Positions 1-11,870 of a stretch of DNA of 64,000 bases are shown piece by piece; the stretch's first letter is position 1; each line of letters begins with the position of its first letter. The notes beneath the pieces were generated by a model. The model did not search any database, was not told the origin of the DNA, and worked only from the letters and a program-made list of their open reading frames with translations. The position numbers were made by a program, and so were the translations under genes. This DNA comes from Puccinellia tenuiflora (taxonomy: Eukaryota > Streptophyta > Magnoliopsida > Poales > Poaceae), in assembly GCA_012064385.1 (NCBI GenBank), contig QRDG01000844.1, positions 62,001 through 126,000 on the forward strand, written 5' to 3'.

Positions 1-296
1 TTTTTCGTCACACGCAAGTGCTACGAGAAATGTTGGATCTAGATCTTTGGCTGAAAAGACGGAGTAATGCTCTCATGTGGAAACAATTAGGTCATATTTG
101 GAAATTATGTAGTTAGAAAATAATTTGAGATTTACTTGACTTTATTTTCACTTTATTAGCTAAAAACCATGCAGTATCAACTCACCTATCATCAGCATGA
201 CTCTCATGATTTATGAAGCACTACACACTAAGCTAGAAAGTATAGGCGTCGGAACTAATGCAGGGAGGTCCTATACAACGCCTTTAGCGTTGGTTA
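1..296. other. Unassigned AT-rich flank
   Basis: No coding, RNA or terminal-repeat signal could be recognised here. It borders a GC-rich block that starts near 300. Confidence 0.3.
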
Positions 297-299
297 GCA

Positions 300-665
300 C
301 AGAAACCGACCGAAGAAGACAAAGATGGGCCGAGGTCCACCCCGCACGACCTCGCCTTCCTCACCATCGACAGCGTCACCATCGTCCCTGACCCCCCATC
401 TCCTCCGCCGGCTAGGCCGCCTCGCTGTCCCGCCCTCCACGACCCGCCACCCACCGCCGGTCTGCCGCTGCCTAGACATCTCTCTAACCCTCCCCCTACC
501 TAACCTTGTCTCCGGCGAGGTCGAGTACCCCGAACCCTAAGTCTCCATCGCCGGCGAGCTCCTCACCCGACCCCCACCCCTCACCCTACCCTCCAGATAA
601 GCTACTTCCTCACCTCCACCTGCACCAGCCGCATCGTCCTCGTCGACGGTGAGTGCTGCATCTTC
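300..665 (+). pseudogene. GC-rich coding-like fragment, unidentified
   Basis: The block changes sharply to high GC and reads in short open stretches, such as DLAFLTIDSVTIVPDPP near 345-395 and YFLTSTCTSRIVLVD at about 603-650. The second stretch is followed by a GTGAGT that looks like a splice donor. No start codon, full domain or continuous frame is present. It looks like remains of a gene 5' part or a captured exon. I do not recognise the parent gene, and ordinary GC-rich non-coding DNA is an alternative. Confidence 0.2.
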
Positions 666-999
666 TCATCATCGCCACGACACAACCGGGCCAGGGCCAG
701 AATAGCGGGAGATGTAGAAAAGATGTACGCGTAGCAGGGCTAACCGACGCAACGAGCGTCAAATTGGATTGGAATAAGTATATATTTCACCCCCAAATGT
801 ATGACAGTGGAGCAATTCCATCCTCAACTCAAATTTGGTATGATTTCAACCCTAAAATTCTCAATACCGTCTAAATCACCCCCTAAGGGTGGTTTTCGCT
901 CAATTTGAGTGGTTTTGGGTAATTTTGGGCTGTTTTGCTCGTTGACGTGGCGGGCTGACGTGGCAAACACCGTTACTCCGCTGGTGGACCCCTGTGCGC

Positions 1000-1193
1000 T
1001 GGTGGCATTTCTTCTCCGTTGCTCTGCTCTTGAGTTCGGCATCGATACCGCCGTCTTCCTCGTGCGGGCGCGGGACAAGGACACCCGCTTACAGAGATGG
1101 GCGCCGAGAAGCTCGCTGAGATAGACCTGCTCGACGGCTGCGTTGTGCTCTTCGCCGTCTTCCTGCTTAGCGTGCGCGAGGTCAAGGACTAGT
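1000..1193 (+). pseudogene. Gene fragment cut by the gypsy insertion (left half)
   Basis: From the ATG at 1097 a short frame reads MGAEKLAEIDLLDGC, then a hydrophobic VVLFAVFLL run and SVREVKD, and stops at a TAG made of bases 1190-1192. The ctagt at 1189-1193 is the target duplication of the LTR element, so the host sequence continues at 11035. The peptide could be one membrane helix, but I do not recognise a family. It lies between the inverted repeats of the MULE-like element, which suggests a captured gene piece. Confidence 0.25.
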
Positions 1194-4100
1194 TGTAACA
1201 GCCCTACTTTTGGTACCTGAAAATATGAGTAAAATTTTCACTTTTTGCATCTCATTTGCATCATGGCATCCCTCATTCATATTTGCTTCACATGAAATAA
1301 AGGAGCAACAATTAAGAAACCAAATATGATGATGTGAATGGTGAACAAAATGGCAAAGCAACTAAACCTATTTGTCCAGGAAGTTCCAAAGTTAATTTAT
1401 AAATATTTTACAAGGGCAGTTTAATACAAATGGAATTTATAAAACGGGAACATCCAAATTGGTGCAATTCAAACTTGAATTTCCAAACCAACATAAACTT
1501 CCAAAAATTCCAAATAAAAATATGGTGGGCTTCCTTATCTTGTTCTGAGACTCCATGGATATTTTTATAATTTTTTGAAATGTTTTGAGGCCTCAATTAA
1601 ATAGAAAAGGCTGCTGATTCATTTAAAGAAATAAAAATAGAAAAGAAAAAACAGGCAGGGGGTTATCTGCAAAAACTCCATCTCCTTCACGCTGGAGCAG
1701 CCATGGCTCTAGCGACCGAGCTGCCGCGCTCGTCCCCGACGCACCCGCTCGCTCCCTGGCCCCCATGGAGGATAAGAGGCCTCCCCGTTGCCTCTGCTCT
1801 CTCTCTCTCTCCCCCCCTCACTTTTCCCCCTGCACCGAAACCCTAACCCTAGCTGCTGCTGCCATGACCATGGGCTGAACCGAGCGCCGCCGCACATCGC
1901 CGTCGACCGGAGCCTCCCCGCGACCAACGGAGCACGCCAACGTCCTCGCCTCGTCGTCTTCTTCCTTCGGCTAGGAGGAATCGGAGCCTGGAGCCCCGGA
2001 TCGACGCCGTCGTCTTCTTCCTCTCCGGCTCTGCCGCCGCCGTCTTCCACGAATCGCCGCCGTCCCCTTCCCTCTCCGGCCTCGCCGTCAGCACCACCAG
2101 ACTCAGGGTGAGCAGGCGACTCTCCCGGACCTCCCCGTCCTCTTCTTCTCCCCCTAGAGCCTCGTGTCCGTGCTAGTCGCCGTCGGCCGCCGCACATCGC
2201 CGTCGTGCACGTCGTTCCGGCGACCGTCACTTGGCGGCGCCGCCCGTTCTGGGCTCCCCGTAGAAGGGCGCATCTAGCGCGCCCCGTAGCTAGGCCGCGC
2301 GCGTCCCCTGGCGACGGATCCGTCCTCGCCGTTGCCGCCGGTCACCGCCGCGCGATGCCGGTCGTGGCATCCCCGCGCCCGGGTCAAACCTGACCGTGGG
2401 CCTGCGCACCGACGTGGCTTGCCACCATGGCCGCTGCCCCAACCGTCTGTCTCAGTGGCTAGCACAGCCCGGGTACAAAACGTTTCGGCCATTTTTCTGG
2501 AATTAAAACAAAATGATAGAAATTGTGTTAAACTTTGAAATTGCATATCTTTTGAACCATAAGTCCAAAAAATGCAAATAATATACCAAAATGCTCAGGA
2601 GAAAATGTCCATCTGTTATTGCCATTGGTAGAATTATTTGACCAAAATAAAATGCCTTTATTTAATAAAAACAGAGATGGCAGATTTAATTCAAATTTTG
2701 GAAATTGCATAACTTGAGTTCTACTCATCCAAAAATTATGAATAAGCTCTCAAAATGTTCAGTGAACAATGATCTACAAGTTTATATAATTTGAGAGAAT
2801 TTTAGAATTAATATTGGTGATGTTTAATAAAAATAAATAAAATGGCAGAATTAAATCAATTATTAAAAATATCATAACTTGATGAATATTAATTCAAAAA
2901 TTGCAAATGATATACCAAAATGACCAGCAAAACAAATGCTATCTAGCCATGTTAGTTTCACAGTATGAAAATAAATTTTACTTTGATGTCATTTTCGAAT
3001 TGGTTAAAATGATTTAAATTGCATAACCGTTTAAATCACCATTTCCTCATCGTTAATCGGAAAATTGCAAACGAAGTACCAAAATGATCAGTAGGGCAAT
3101 ATCTATCTAATAATGTCATTTTCATGCATTTAGGACCCATAATTCAGTACTGGTCATTTTGGATAATAATGCAATTCACTAAGTTAAATATGGAGTTTTG
3201 ACCCGTTAATTGCTATATTTAATTTAGGGGTTCCATTTAACTTGTGGGACATACCCAATATGACTTCTGTGCATAATTTGACCATCTCATCATGTTTGTG
3301 CATTGCACCTTGTATTCGTGTTATTTATTTTGTTTTTCTGTATTGTTTGTGTATCGGTAGATTCAGGAGTCGAGGTTCCACCACAATACCTCGACGATCC
3401 ACGCGACCAGTACTACCAGCAAGGCAAGAGCTAACCTAACCTTCTGTGCATATCTCATCCTATTAGTACAATTATTTTCTCCACCATAATATTGCATTCG
3501 ATTCTAGCAACAACTTTTGTTCAGTGGATAGAGAATCCTATAACTTGCATGCTCCCTGAACCATTATCTGTTTCCCTTTTGTGTTGGACTGAGATAATTA
3601 ATGTCAGTTGTATGTTATGCTTAGATATGCTTAGCCATGCGTAGTCGAATGCTTAAGATGTCCGTTGATTATTTCCATATATGTGAAGATGATGGATTGT
3701 TCGGACAGTGGTGGACACTTGTGTTAATAATTAATTGCTAAGAATGGCTGGGATGAGTTGCCATCGGGGATGGTGTTTTGTCTCGTTCCTGCCCCTAGGT
3801 GCGAGTTCTTATCTCTTGAACCAAGATCTAGCGTGCTACCATCGGTGGGGGTATGGGCCCCTTACTAACTGAATAACTTGTTCGGGCGTATCCAAGGGTC
3901 CTCTAGTTTGCGCTTTCCATTTGCGAGTGTGTGGTCGGTGATGATGGTGATGATGATGTGATGACGATGGTGGTGATAGGAGTGGCGATGGGGCAGGGTG
4001 TTGAAATAGGCACTGAACTTGTCCTGTCGTCACGATGACCCTTGGATAGTCTCATGCGAGGTAAAGGTTTAACCGCGCCCGCCCTGCCGGCTTTCCCCGG

Positions 4101-5089
4101 AAGAGAGCTAATTGTACAGGCAAGGGGTCGGACGGTACCAATGGATAAAAACAGTACACCCCTGTAGGGTTTAATCTTTTCGAAAAGCCGTGTCTGCGGT
4201 TATGGACAACTTGGGAATAGATTATGAGATCATAGATAACTTTTAACCTAATTGATATGGCAGCTAGAGGTTGCATAATCAACGTGTGGTAAAGGTCCAT
4301 TTCCTCGAGGGTGATTCGAGGGAGTTCCTTGGTGGATACAAATGGTGAATGCTGGTTACTGCTGGTGCAAGGTGACCCGAAGAAGAAAGTTTTACTATCT
4401 TATCCCCTTTGAGAAAAACCTTCTGAGTAGTCGGTGCCATGAGTCCTAGTGTTAATCGAAAGGAAAAACTAGCTTTCTGCAAAACCAACTAGTTACAGCT
4501 TTGAAGCCACACAGCATCGGGCCTATATCACCCTACTAATTCTTGCGAGTACGTCGTACTCAGCCTTGCTTTGTTGATTATTATTTGTTTCAGAGGAAGA
4601 CGCCACCGGACTGGAAGGTGGGTTCTTTATCGACATCGACGAGTAGTCTGGGGTTCCCAGGTGGCAGCTTGGGACGTTTTGGAACAGGCTGGCACGGGAT
4701 GTTTATCTGTAGGCCTCTTAGGCCATATTTTGGATCTTGTTGTTTAGACAACTAAATTTGCTTCCGCTTGATGTAATGTTGGGTCTGTGACCTCTGATTG
4801 AGATATTTGTATCTTTCTCATTATATGAGTTGAACTATGATCTCTTGTGTCGTAGAGTCTGTTATGTGCCAGTTGTTCCGCAGTCTTGGTCTCTTTACTA
4901 TACGTGAAAGCGATGTCTGAGCTTATGGCATGATCGAGGTGTTGTGTGCCGATGATCCATTCCGAGCACACCTGAGCACACCTGGCAGTGAGTTTTGGCC
5001 TGGTATTGGTAAACCCAGTAACCCTCGATTGTGTAGCATGACCGGTTACACAACGTTTCACTGTATAGTTCTGGGGTCGGGGCGTTACA
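1194..5089 (+). repeat. 5' LTR (3.9 kb)
   Basis: TGTAACAGCCC at 1194 to GTTACA at 5089, 3896 bp. It contains a GC-rich, gene-5'-like block at about 1690-2500 and AT-rich DNA at about 2500-3250. Near the 3' end, gagcacacct is duplicated in tandem at about 4963-4982; the 3' LTR has one copy. The ORFs in the GC-rich block show no domain and are not called as genes. Confidence 0.9.
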
Positions 5090-5092
5090 AGT

Positions 5093-5104
5093 TGGTATCA
5101 GAGC
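5093..5104 (+). other. Primer-binding site, tRNA-iMet type
   Basis: TGGTATCAGAGC lies three bases downstream of the 5' LTR end. This is the standard initiator-tRNA primer-binding sequence of plant LTR elements, and it sets the element's orientation as plus. Confidence 0.9.
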
Positions 5105-5686
5105 AGTACTGCCTGTAGGAAACCCGTTCTATTGGTCGATGTCGAGTCTAGTTCGTGAAAATTATTTTTTAACCTAAAAATGAGTTGTGAAAACCTTCTT
5201 AGGGTTCTTTTTACTCCTTACCCAATTCACTCTGATCTCGGTGCCATCTTACCTCTATTTGATTTAACGGTGTTTCTGATCGTCTGCAAAATTCGAAATC
5301 TCTGGGATCTCGGGTTGGGTTTCTACCTTTAGTTACTAGTTATCTTTACTCCTCTGCCAAACCTAAAACATGAGGAAAGGAAGTATGATGGTTCGTCAAT
5401 ATATTCCTTTGCTTTAGCCCAAGATCTTGAACCGAAGGTCCCTGATTGTGCTAGGGCTCAGGTGTAATGATTCATGAGGGTTTCACCCTTGTGAGCATTA
5501 TGCTATTGTGAGTCCCTGTGCATGAAGTGATCTTTAACCCAAGATATTTTCCGTTGAACCCTGATGTCCATTGTCAAGCCCTACATCAGGCTGGCACAAT
5601 TTGAAGTTAGTCTTCAAACTCGAGGTTGTAGCCGTAATTGATTTGCTCAGCAACACTCTCCTCTATCACTAGCTTTAGCTAAAAAC
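5105..5686 (+). other. Internal non-coding part of gypsy element, 5' piece
   Basis: Leader region after the PBS. No gag frame is seen. It ends at the nested solo LTR; aaaac at 5682-5686 is the left copy of that insertion's target duplication. Confidence 0.6.
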
Positions 5687-6725
5687 TGAAAGTGCATGGT
5701 TGCCCCCATGCATGGTTTTGGTAATTAATGACAATCTCTATGGACTAATATTTGCATTGAGCTATTTGTAGGTGTCCATTAGCTTGCTTGTCTCCATGTG
5801 TTGGAGTCAAGGTCTTGCTTGTTCTCCATGTGTTGGAGTCAAGGTTAAGGGAAGGAGATCATTTGTTGATCAAGGCCAAGGTTTTCGTCATCAAGACAAA
5901 GGCCAAGTGAAGATATGCCGAAGAGGTGCTTCTCCCATCTTGGGGTATGGGGGAGCCACATGTGAATCTTCACCAAGCAAAGCGCAATCAAGAAGATGGT
6001 TCGTCTTGAGGAAATGAAGATCGTCTCCATCGACCTCAAGTGGATTAATGCGCAAGGCAAAGGTATGTTCTTGATAGGGTTTCTATTTTACCGGTCTCAT
6101 GATGTTTAGTGAGAGACCGGGTTATAGGATAGATAGCCATACTATCAAGAGGGGCTCTCGACCGGATATCGGGATCGTATCGTCGTAGAGAGCACAAACC
6201 TTTGCATCCATGCAATCATCTCTATTGGTTCTTATTTGCCTCTTATCGTGGTGTGATCTTGGTGCTTGTCGTGCTCGTCATGACAAGGCTAAGTTCACCA
6301 AAAACGGTTTTCGTATGCGTCTTCTATTGCGTTTTTCGGTATTGGAGATTTTGCCGGTTCATCTGTGTGTAAGATTTATCTCTTCCATTTCTTTGCAAAA
6401 TACCCATTGCTTGTTTGCCATTTACAAAGGTTGCATTTGTCGTCCTCTTTCCAACAAAATTGGTTTCATGTCATTTGGACTTCATTTGCAAAAGATACGG
6501 CATTTCCGATTTTCAAAAAGGAGGTTTTCCCGGCGTGTCCTTTTTAGAGAGGTCAAACTCTCTCTCCTTGTGACCTCCTCCTCACATGATGGACAATGAT
6601 GTTTCTCTGCATGATCTTGTAGGGCTTTTCGTTGCGAGTCCAACGAGCCCAAGATCATCGAAAACAGAGTCCGAATGCAAAAGATATGCCCGTTTTCATA
6701 TTGCTCATTTTGCAGTTTTTCTGAG

Positions 6726-7125
6726 GGGCGGAAATTCCGGCCCGGGGTCCGGAAATTCCGGCCCGGGGCGGAAATTCCGGCCCGGGGTCCGGAAATTCCG
6801 GCCCGGGGCGGAAATTCCGGCCCCCGGAAGTTCCGGCCGTTGCACCGGAATATCCGGCCCATATTTTCATCTGAGCTTTTTTTGGCTAGGTCTTTTTGGC
6901 TTTTCTCTCTGGAGGGGGTCCGGAATTTCCGGTCTTTGGTCCGGAATATCCGGCCCAGGGAAAATTTGGCTAAGTCATTTTCACGTTTTCTCTCGGGTGG
7001 GGGTCCGGAACTTTGCACCAGAGGTTTGCTCCGGAAATTTCCGGGGCACCGGAAATTCCAGTGTAAGCCCCGGAATATCCGGCCTCCGGCCGGAAGTTCC
7101 GGCCCTTTAACCCGGAATTTCCGGC
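6726..7125 (+). repeat. Array of CCGGAAATTCCGG-like palindromes
   Basis: About 14 copies of a short near-palindrome GGAA(A/T/G)(T/A)TCCGG occur in 400 bp. The first part holds a 41-bp unit that is directly doubled (6726-6766 and 6767-6807). Later copies vary at the centre (GGAATATCC, GGAAGTTCC, GGAATTTCC). The array ends about 40 bp before a TATA box, so a role as repeated upstream promoter element in the LTR is possible. Confidence 0.85.
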
Positions 7126-7162
7126 CCTACGGTTTTCCAACGGCTAGTTTTTGGGGGGAGGC

Positions 7163-7170
7163 TATAAATA
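7163..7170 (+). promoter_or_regulatory. TATA box of the solo LTR
   Basis: TATAAATA in the context gctataaatagcc, directly downstream of the palindrome array. It is placed where the U3/R border would lie in a 2.5-kb LTR. Confidence 0.6.
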
Positions 7171-8191
7171 GCCCCCTTCTTCCCCCAAGTGCTGATTGCT
7201 CACTTTGCTCAGCTCATTTTCTCTCTCCTCCATTGTTGCAAACTTGTGAGCTTGATTCCTCTCTTCCCCTCCAATGATTCTTGCCCAAATTTAGGGTTTC
7301 AAGAGAGGAGATCTAGATCTACACTTCCACCAAACCAAATCTCCTCTAAGTGAAGGGAACTTGTGGGATCTAGATTTGGGGTTGCTTTGTGCTCATCCCC
7401 TTTGTTCTTCCTCTCTTATTCCCTCCAAAGCATTAGTTGCTTTGGTTGGAATTTGGGAGTGAAGGACTTGAGCACTTTGTGTGCTCTTGCCTTTTTGCAT
7501 TCGTTGCATCGGGTTGCTCTCTCCACGGTGATACGTGAAGTTGAAGGTTGAGAAGCTTGTTACTCTTGGGTGTATTGTGTTTCCAAGAGCTTGTTGCCTC
7601 TTGGGTGCATTGTGTACCCTAGACGGTTGGAGGTGCCGCGAAGATTTCAAGTTGTGAAGCTTCGGCACGAGTTTGGGAGCCCCCAATTGAGTTGTGGGTG
7701 TGTGCCCCAAGAGAAGTTGTAAGGGCTCCGGAATCCGCCCCGAAGGATTCCGATAGTGGAAGGTAAACCAATCCCTTGGGTGAGATTCATCGGAGAATAG
7801 GGTGAGGCCTTTGTGGCATCTTGAGTAGGCCTCTTGTGGCGAGCTCACACCCCTCCAACGAGACGTACTTCCTTAACAAGGAGGAACTCGGGAATACATC
7901 CTCGTCTCCACGTGCCTCGGTTATTTCTATACCCGAGCTTTACTTATGCAATTTACATTGTGATAGCCTTCGTGCTTGAAGTCCTTATCTTGCTATCTCC
8001 TTGTTGCTTGAATTGCTTAGCATAAGTTGTTGGTGCACATAGGTAACCCTAGCATATTAGGTTGTTATCTTGGTAATTTAAACACATAGTTTTATTCCGC
8101 AATTATCAAGCCCCTAATTAGAAAAAGTTTTAATCGCCTATTCACCCCCCCCTCTAGGCGACATCTCGGGCATAGTTGTTCTTTCAAAAAC

Positions 8192-10110
8192 CCCTATTTT
8201 GGAATTAACTGAATCACGATGGGATTGCTCTTAGCGAGTTTTCCCATCGACAAATGTGATTCTTCCGGTAACACCCATCCTAAAACCCCTTCGGCAATGG
8301 TTGTCGTAAGAGTGCTAACAAGGGCTTCTACAATATCTTGAAATTGCTGTTAGCCCGTTCCTTAATCTAAACTTGTCGTCCGCCCTCTATCTGTCAGTTG
8401 ACAGTCAAATTTTATCGTGCATTGGGGTGTTCTGATGCATGTCATTCCTGCGGTGCGTCAAGGCATTCCACTTCGGGATGTCAGGAGAAACAAACTCCGG
8501 TACCTCTTCCATTTCCCGGAAAAGGTTCAAAGTACTGTATTTCGTGGAGTAATAGCTTGTCTAGCTGTTGTTCCGTTCCATCTTGGGGTGTCACACACTT
8601 TTATATCAAGAGGTCGTGCTTAGTCTCATGACATACTTGATGAAGTGATGCTCTTACCCTTCCTTACCCATCTACCTCCGAGCTACCCGGGCTCGAGAAT
8701 GTTGAGGATGAATATCGTTGTGGTGATCGGATATTCATAGCAATGGATATTGTTGTGAAATCCAAAGACTTTGGTGGCACTCTTAGCCTGGTTGGTAATC
8801 ATATCATCGGGCTGAGTTGTCTGTGTTTCCAAGTCCATTCGTTCAGGTGCACCTTCGGTCAATGAGTTAGATTCATGTCGAAACTCTCAAGACCACATCT
8901 TTTTCCTTGAAGAGCAAGTTTTTCTCTCACAACCAGTGACATATGTAGTCGTGGGTCCGAGAGAAGTTCGCTAGTCTCCCCGGAAATAATCACAAGTTGG
9001 TTAAACATGCGTGCATCTTTGAGCTGGTAGGTTGTTACCTCCGGCTCTCTGATTAAGCCATGTATGCACACCAAGCCCCTGACCGAGTCGTTCTTGAATA
9101 AGAAGAATTTGTCAAATCTCATCGTCTTACCGGTGTTTCCCAATAGGAGTCAGTTGTGCTTCAGTGCTTGGAGTTCATGTTGGTTCAATTTTCTTTCTTA
9201 GTCGTGACCGCCTGGAACTCCCAATCTAGCTCTTGCTCTGGAGCTTGACGCTATAGCCCTTGTCTTGGAAATCTAGTTACCCTACCTTGCGGCTAACTTT
9301 CGCAAACCCTTCCTCGGACTTGTCAAGTCTGAAATTATCCTCACGCCTAACCAAATCCGAATCTCAAGCAAAAGTGATGCTTGGAGTTTATCAAAGAGCA
9401 TGACCTAAGCCTACTAGTAAACCGACAAGTCCGGTGTTGTGGTTCACGCACCTCACCGGAAGGTCTTTTGACTAAATCTGCTAACTCTTTCAAATCGACC
9501 GCTGTCCATGAGGATCTTGTGTAACCTAACCTAGGAGTTCTCCCTATAGCCTTTCTCTATCGTCAAGTACGATCTTCGCTCGATGATCGATGGAAGGCTA
9601 TTCCGAAGCCGGAGTGCGATATCTAGAAACTCAAGGAGAGCCTTACAACGGAGTTACTAATTGTCCCTCGGTTAATCATCCTACTCCATCTATCTCGTGG
9701 CAATAGTTCAATATCAGGTTTTACCCTCTGTCAAAATGGGGAGAAATGCTATATCTTCCCTCCTCGGTGAACCCAAGGATTTGCCCAATCACAAGGACGT
9801 TAGGTCAATTCATCAGTCCCGTTAGGACCGAGCTCCCAACCCTATGGAAACATGGGTGTGTCAAAAGCGTGGAGTCCATAAATTGTCCTATCCTCGACTC
9901 GACCTTTGTTTGGTCAAATCGTTCCTTTTCCTAATTGGCTTATAGTATTGGGCAAAGTTCCTTTTGTCTGTCACCTTAAGCTACCTTCTATCCTTCCGCC
10001 ATTTTGGCATGTCATGTTGGTTAGCTCAATCTCTCCAACGAGGAAAATGTGTGTTGTCGTATTCTCCTCCTCTCTACTTCTACTCTAGAATCTCGGGACG
10101 AGATTCCTGT
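8192..10110 (+). other. Internal non-coding part of gypsy element, 3' piece
   Basis: About 1.9 kb with stops in all frames. No reverse transcriptase, integrase or protease motif was seen. Short frames (for example 8398-8631, 9746-9934) show no known motif. It may be a decayed remnant of an autonomous relative. Confidence 0.5.
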
Positions 10111-10123
10111 AAGGGGGTAGAGT
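10111..10123 (+). other. Polypurine tract
   Basis: The purine-rich AAGGGGGTAGAG abuts the TGTAACAGCCC start of the 3' LTR, in the usual position for plus-strand priming. Confidence 0.8.
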
Positions 10124-11029
10124 TGTAACAGCCCTACTTTTGGTACCTGAAAATATGAGTAAAATTTTCACTTTTTGCATCTCATTTGCATCATGGCATC
10201 CCTCATTCATATTTTATTCACATGAAATAAAGGAGCAAAAATTAAGAAACCAAATATGATGATGTGAATGGTGAACAAAATGGCAAAGCAACTAAACCTA
10301 TTTGTCCAGGAAGTTCCAAAGTTAATTTATAAATATTTTACAAGGGCAGTTTAATGCAAATGGAATTTATAAAATGGGAACATACAAATTGGTGCAATTC
10401 AAACTTGAATTTCCAAACCAACATTGGTGCAAAACCAACTAGTTACAGCTTTGAAGCCACACAGCATCGGGCCTATATCGCCCTACTAATTCTTGCGAGT
10501 ACGTCGTACTCAGCCTTGCTTTGTTGATTATTATTTGTTTCAGAGGAAGATGCCACCGGACTAGAAGGTGGGTTCTTTATCGACATCGACGAGTAGTCTG
10601 GGGTTCCCAGGTGGCAGCTTGGGATGTTTTGGAACAGGCTGGCACGGGATGTTTATCTGTAGACCTCTTAGGCCATATTTTGGATCTTATTGTTTAGACA
10701 ACTAAATTTGCTTCCGCTTGATTTAATGTTGGGTCTGTGACCTCTGATTGAGATATTTGTATCTTTCTAATTATATGAGTTGAATTATGATCTCTTGTGT
10801 CGTAGAGTCTGTTATGTGCCAGTTGTTCCGCAGTCTTGGTCTCTTTACTATACGTGAAAGCGATGTCTGAGTTTATGGCATGATCGAGGTGTTGTGTGCC
10901 GATGATCCATTCCGAGCACACCTGCCAATGAGTTTTGGCCTGGGATTGGTAAACCCAGTAACCCTCGATTGTGTAGCATGACCGGTTACACAACGTTTCA
11001 CTGTATAGTTTTGGGGTCGGGGTGTTACA
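10124..11029 (+). repeat. 3' LTR, internally deleted (906 bp)
   Basis: It begins and ends like the 5' LTR (TGTAACAGCCC to GTTACA). It matches 1194-1494 and then jumps to sequence matching 4477-5089. About 2.98 kb of the LTR is therefore missing, including the GC-rich block. At the junction (about 10425-10432) a few extra bases, ttgg, sit between the two matches. Confidence 0.9.
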
Positions 11030-11034
11030 CTAGT

Positions 11035-11870
11035 GGACCTGTTGACGCCATTGAAGCGCGTGATGCACGCGTCGGCTCGCGTAATCAATTGACCTTCTCT
11101 GCTGACTCGCTTTTGCTTCTTACGCAGAATTAGGCCCTGCTTGCAAGATTCAAAATACGAACTGCAGCATAGATCTATGTCTATCTACGCGGAGGAATTT
11201 TGTCCGTGAAGAGAGCAGCAAGCAAAGCAATCAAAAGGCCATGAGAATGATCTGATAAACTATACTCCAGGAAATCCACATACACTGAAGAAAGAGAGAT
11301 AAGAAAGCAAAACAAAAAAAGAATCTCTGCATCTGCTCTTCAACCAGAACAACCAAATCAGATCTTGACGCTGAGCTTACACTTGATGTCCGTCATGGTC
11401 GCCCCGCCGCTGCGGCCGGACGATGACGACGAGGAACCCAGCCTGTTGATTTTCAACTAGATCGGCGCGGGCATAGCGGTCACTGACGACGGTCGTCGGC
11501 GCCGGCGATGGCGCAGGGCGGCGGTTTGGCGAGCCCGGCCTTGAATCCAACGCAGAGGACGTGCACGTTCAGGCAGTTTCTGGAAACCCACCGCGGCGTC
11601 CATGTCCACCATCACATGCTCGATGTGTCACCAGCATCGATGGTCCGTCGACCGCAGCTCGATGTGCCCCGTCGAGAGCGGACCCAGGATCTTCTCCAAG
11701 ACGAAGCCGCCGTGGAAGGCTCTCCGGTCCAGCCCCCGCATCGCATCCGCGGCGTGCCGCATCGCCTCCGGCGTACTCTCGCCGAGCGACATAATTTCAC
11801 CTGGATCAAGCTCAAGCGGTGGAATTGGGGATTTCGCGATGAAATGAGGATTTTATCCAGTCACTATGAC
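11035..11870 (-). pseudogene. Captured gene fragment(s), unidentified
   Basis: On the minus strand a GC-rich stretch from about 11795 reads MSLGESTPEAMRHAADAM and then a frame with FVLEKILGPLSTGHIELRS before stops. A second frame gives LNVHVLCVGFKAGLAKPPP near 11520-11570. This looks exon-derived but has no intact frame or domain that I can name. It lies inside the inverted repeats of the MULE-like element, on the far side of the gypsy insertion from 1000-1193. Confidence 0.3.

Larger units (their letters stand above)
5687..8186 (+). mobile_element. Solo LTR, probably Ty1/copia (SIRE-like)
   Basis: A 2500-bp sequence begins TGAAAG and ends CTTTCA, and is flanked by a perfect 5-bp repeat aaaac (5682-5686 and 8187-8191). 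No PBS, PPT or coding domain is inside, so it is a solo LTR left by LTR-LTR recombination. The 3' end has the ACCCCCCCCTCTAGGCGAC-type motif that I associate with long copia LTRs of grasses; family assignment is from memory. It contains a palindrome array at 6726-7125 and a TATA box at 7163. Confidence 0.85.
1194..11029 (+). mobile_element. Non-autonomous Ty3/gypsy-like LTR retrotransposon
   Basis: The element has both LTRs, each beginning TGTAACAGCCC and ending GTTACA. It has a tRNA-iMet PBS (TGGTATCAGAGC, 5093-5104), a purine-rich tract just before the 3' LTR, and a perfect 5-bp target duplication ctagt (1189-1193 and 11030-11034). The internal part, after removing the nested solo LTR (5687-8186), is about 2.5 kb and has no recognisable gag or pol frame, so it must have been mobilised in trans. 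The sequence before the PPT (a TCTCGGGACGAGAT motif) resembles the 3' end of Del/Tekay chromoviruses; that assignment is inference. By eye the shared LTR parts differ at roughly 2%. Confidence 0.9.

Noticed and set aside
1709..2546. Several frames of 80-173 codons in GC-rich DNA
   Set aside because: They lie in the GC-rich block of the 5' LTR, overlap in many frames on both strands and show only low-complexity Arg/Pro/Gly text.
6726..7125. CRISPR-like spacing of short repeats
   Set aside because: Units are palindromes of irregular spacing inside a plant LTR; no spacers of fixed length and no cas genes.
6482..7277. Long frames (up to 200 codons) on both strands
   Set aside because: Created by the palindrome array; the peptides are repeats of the array unit, not a protein.
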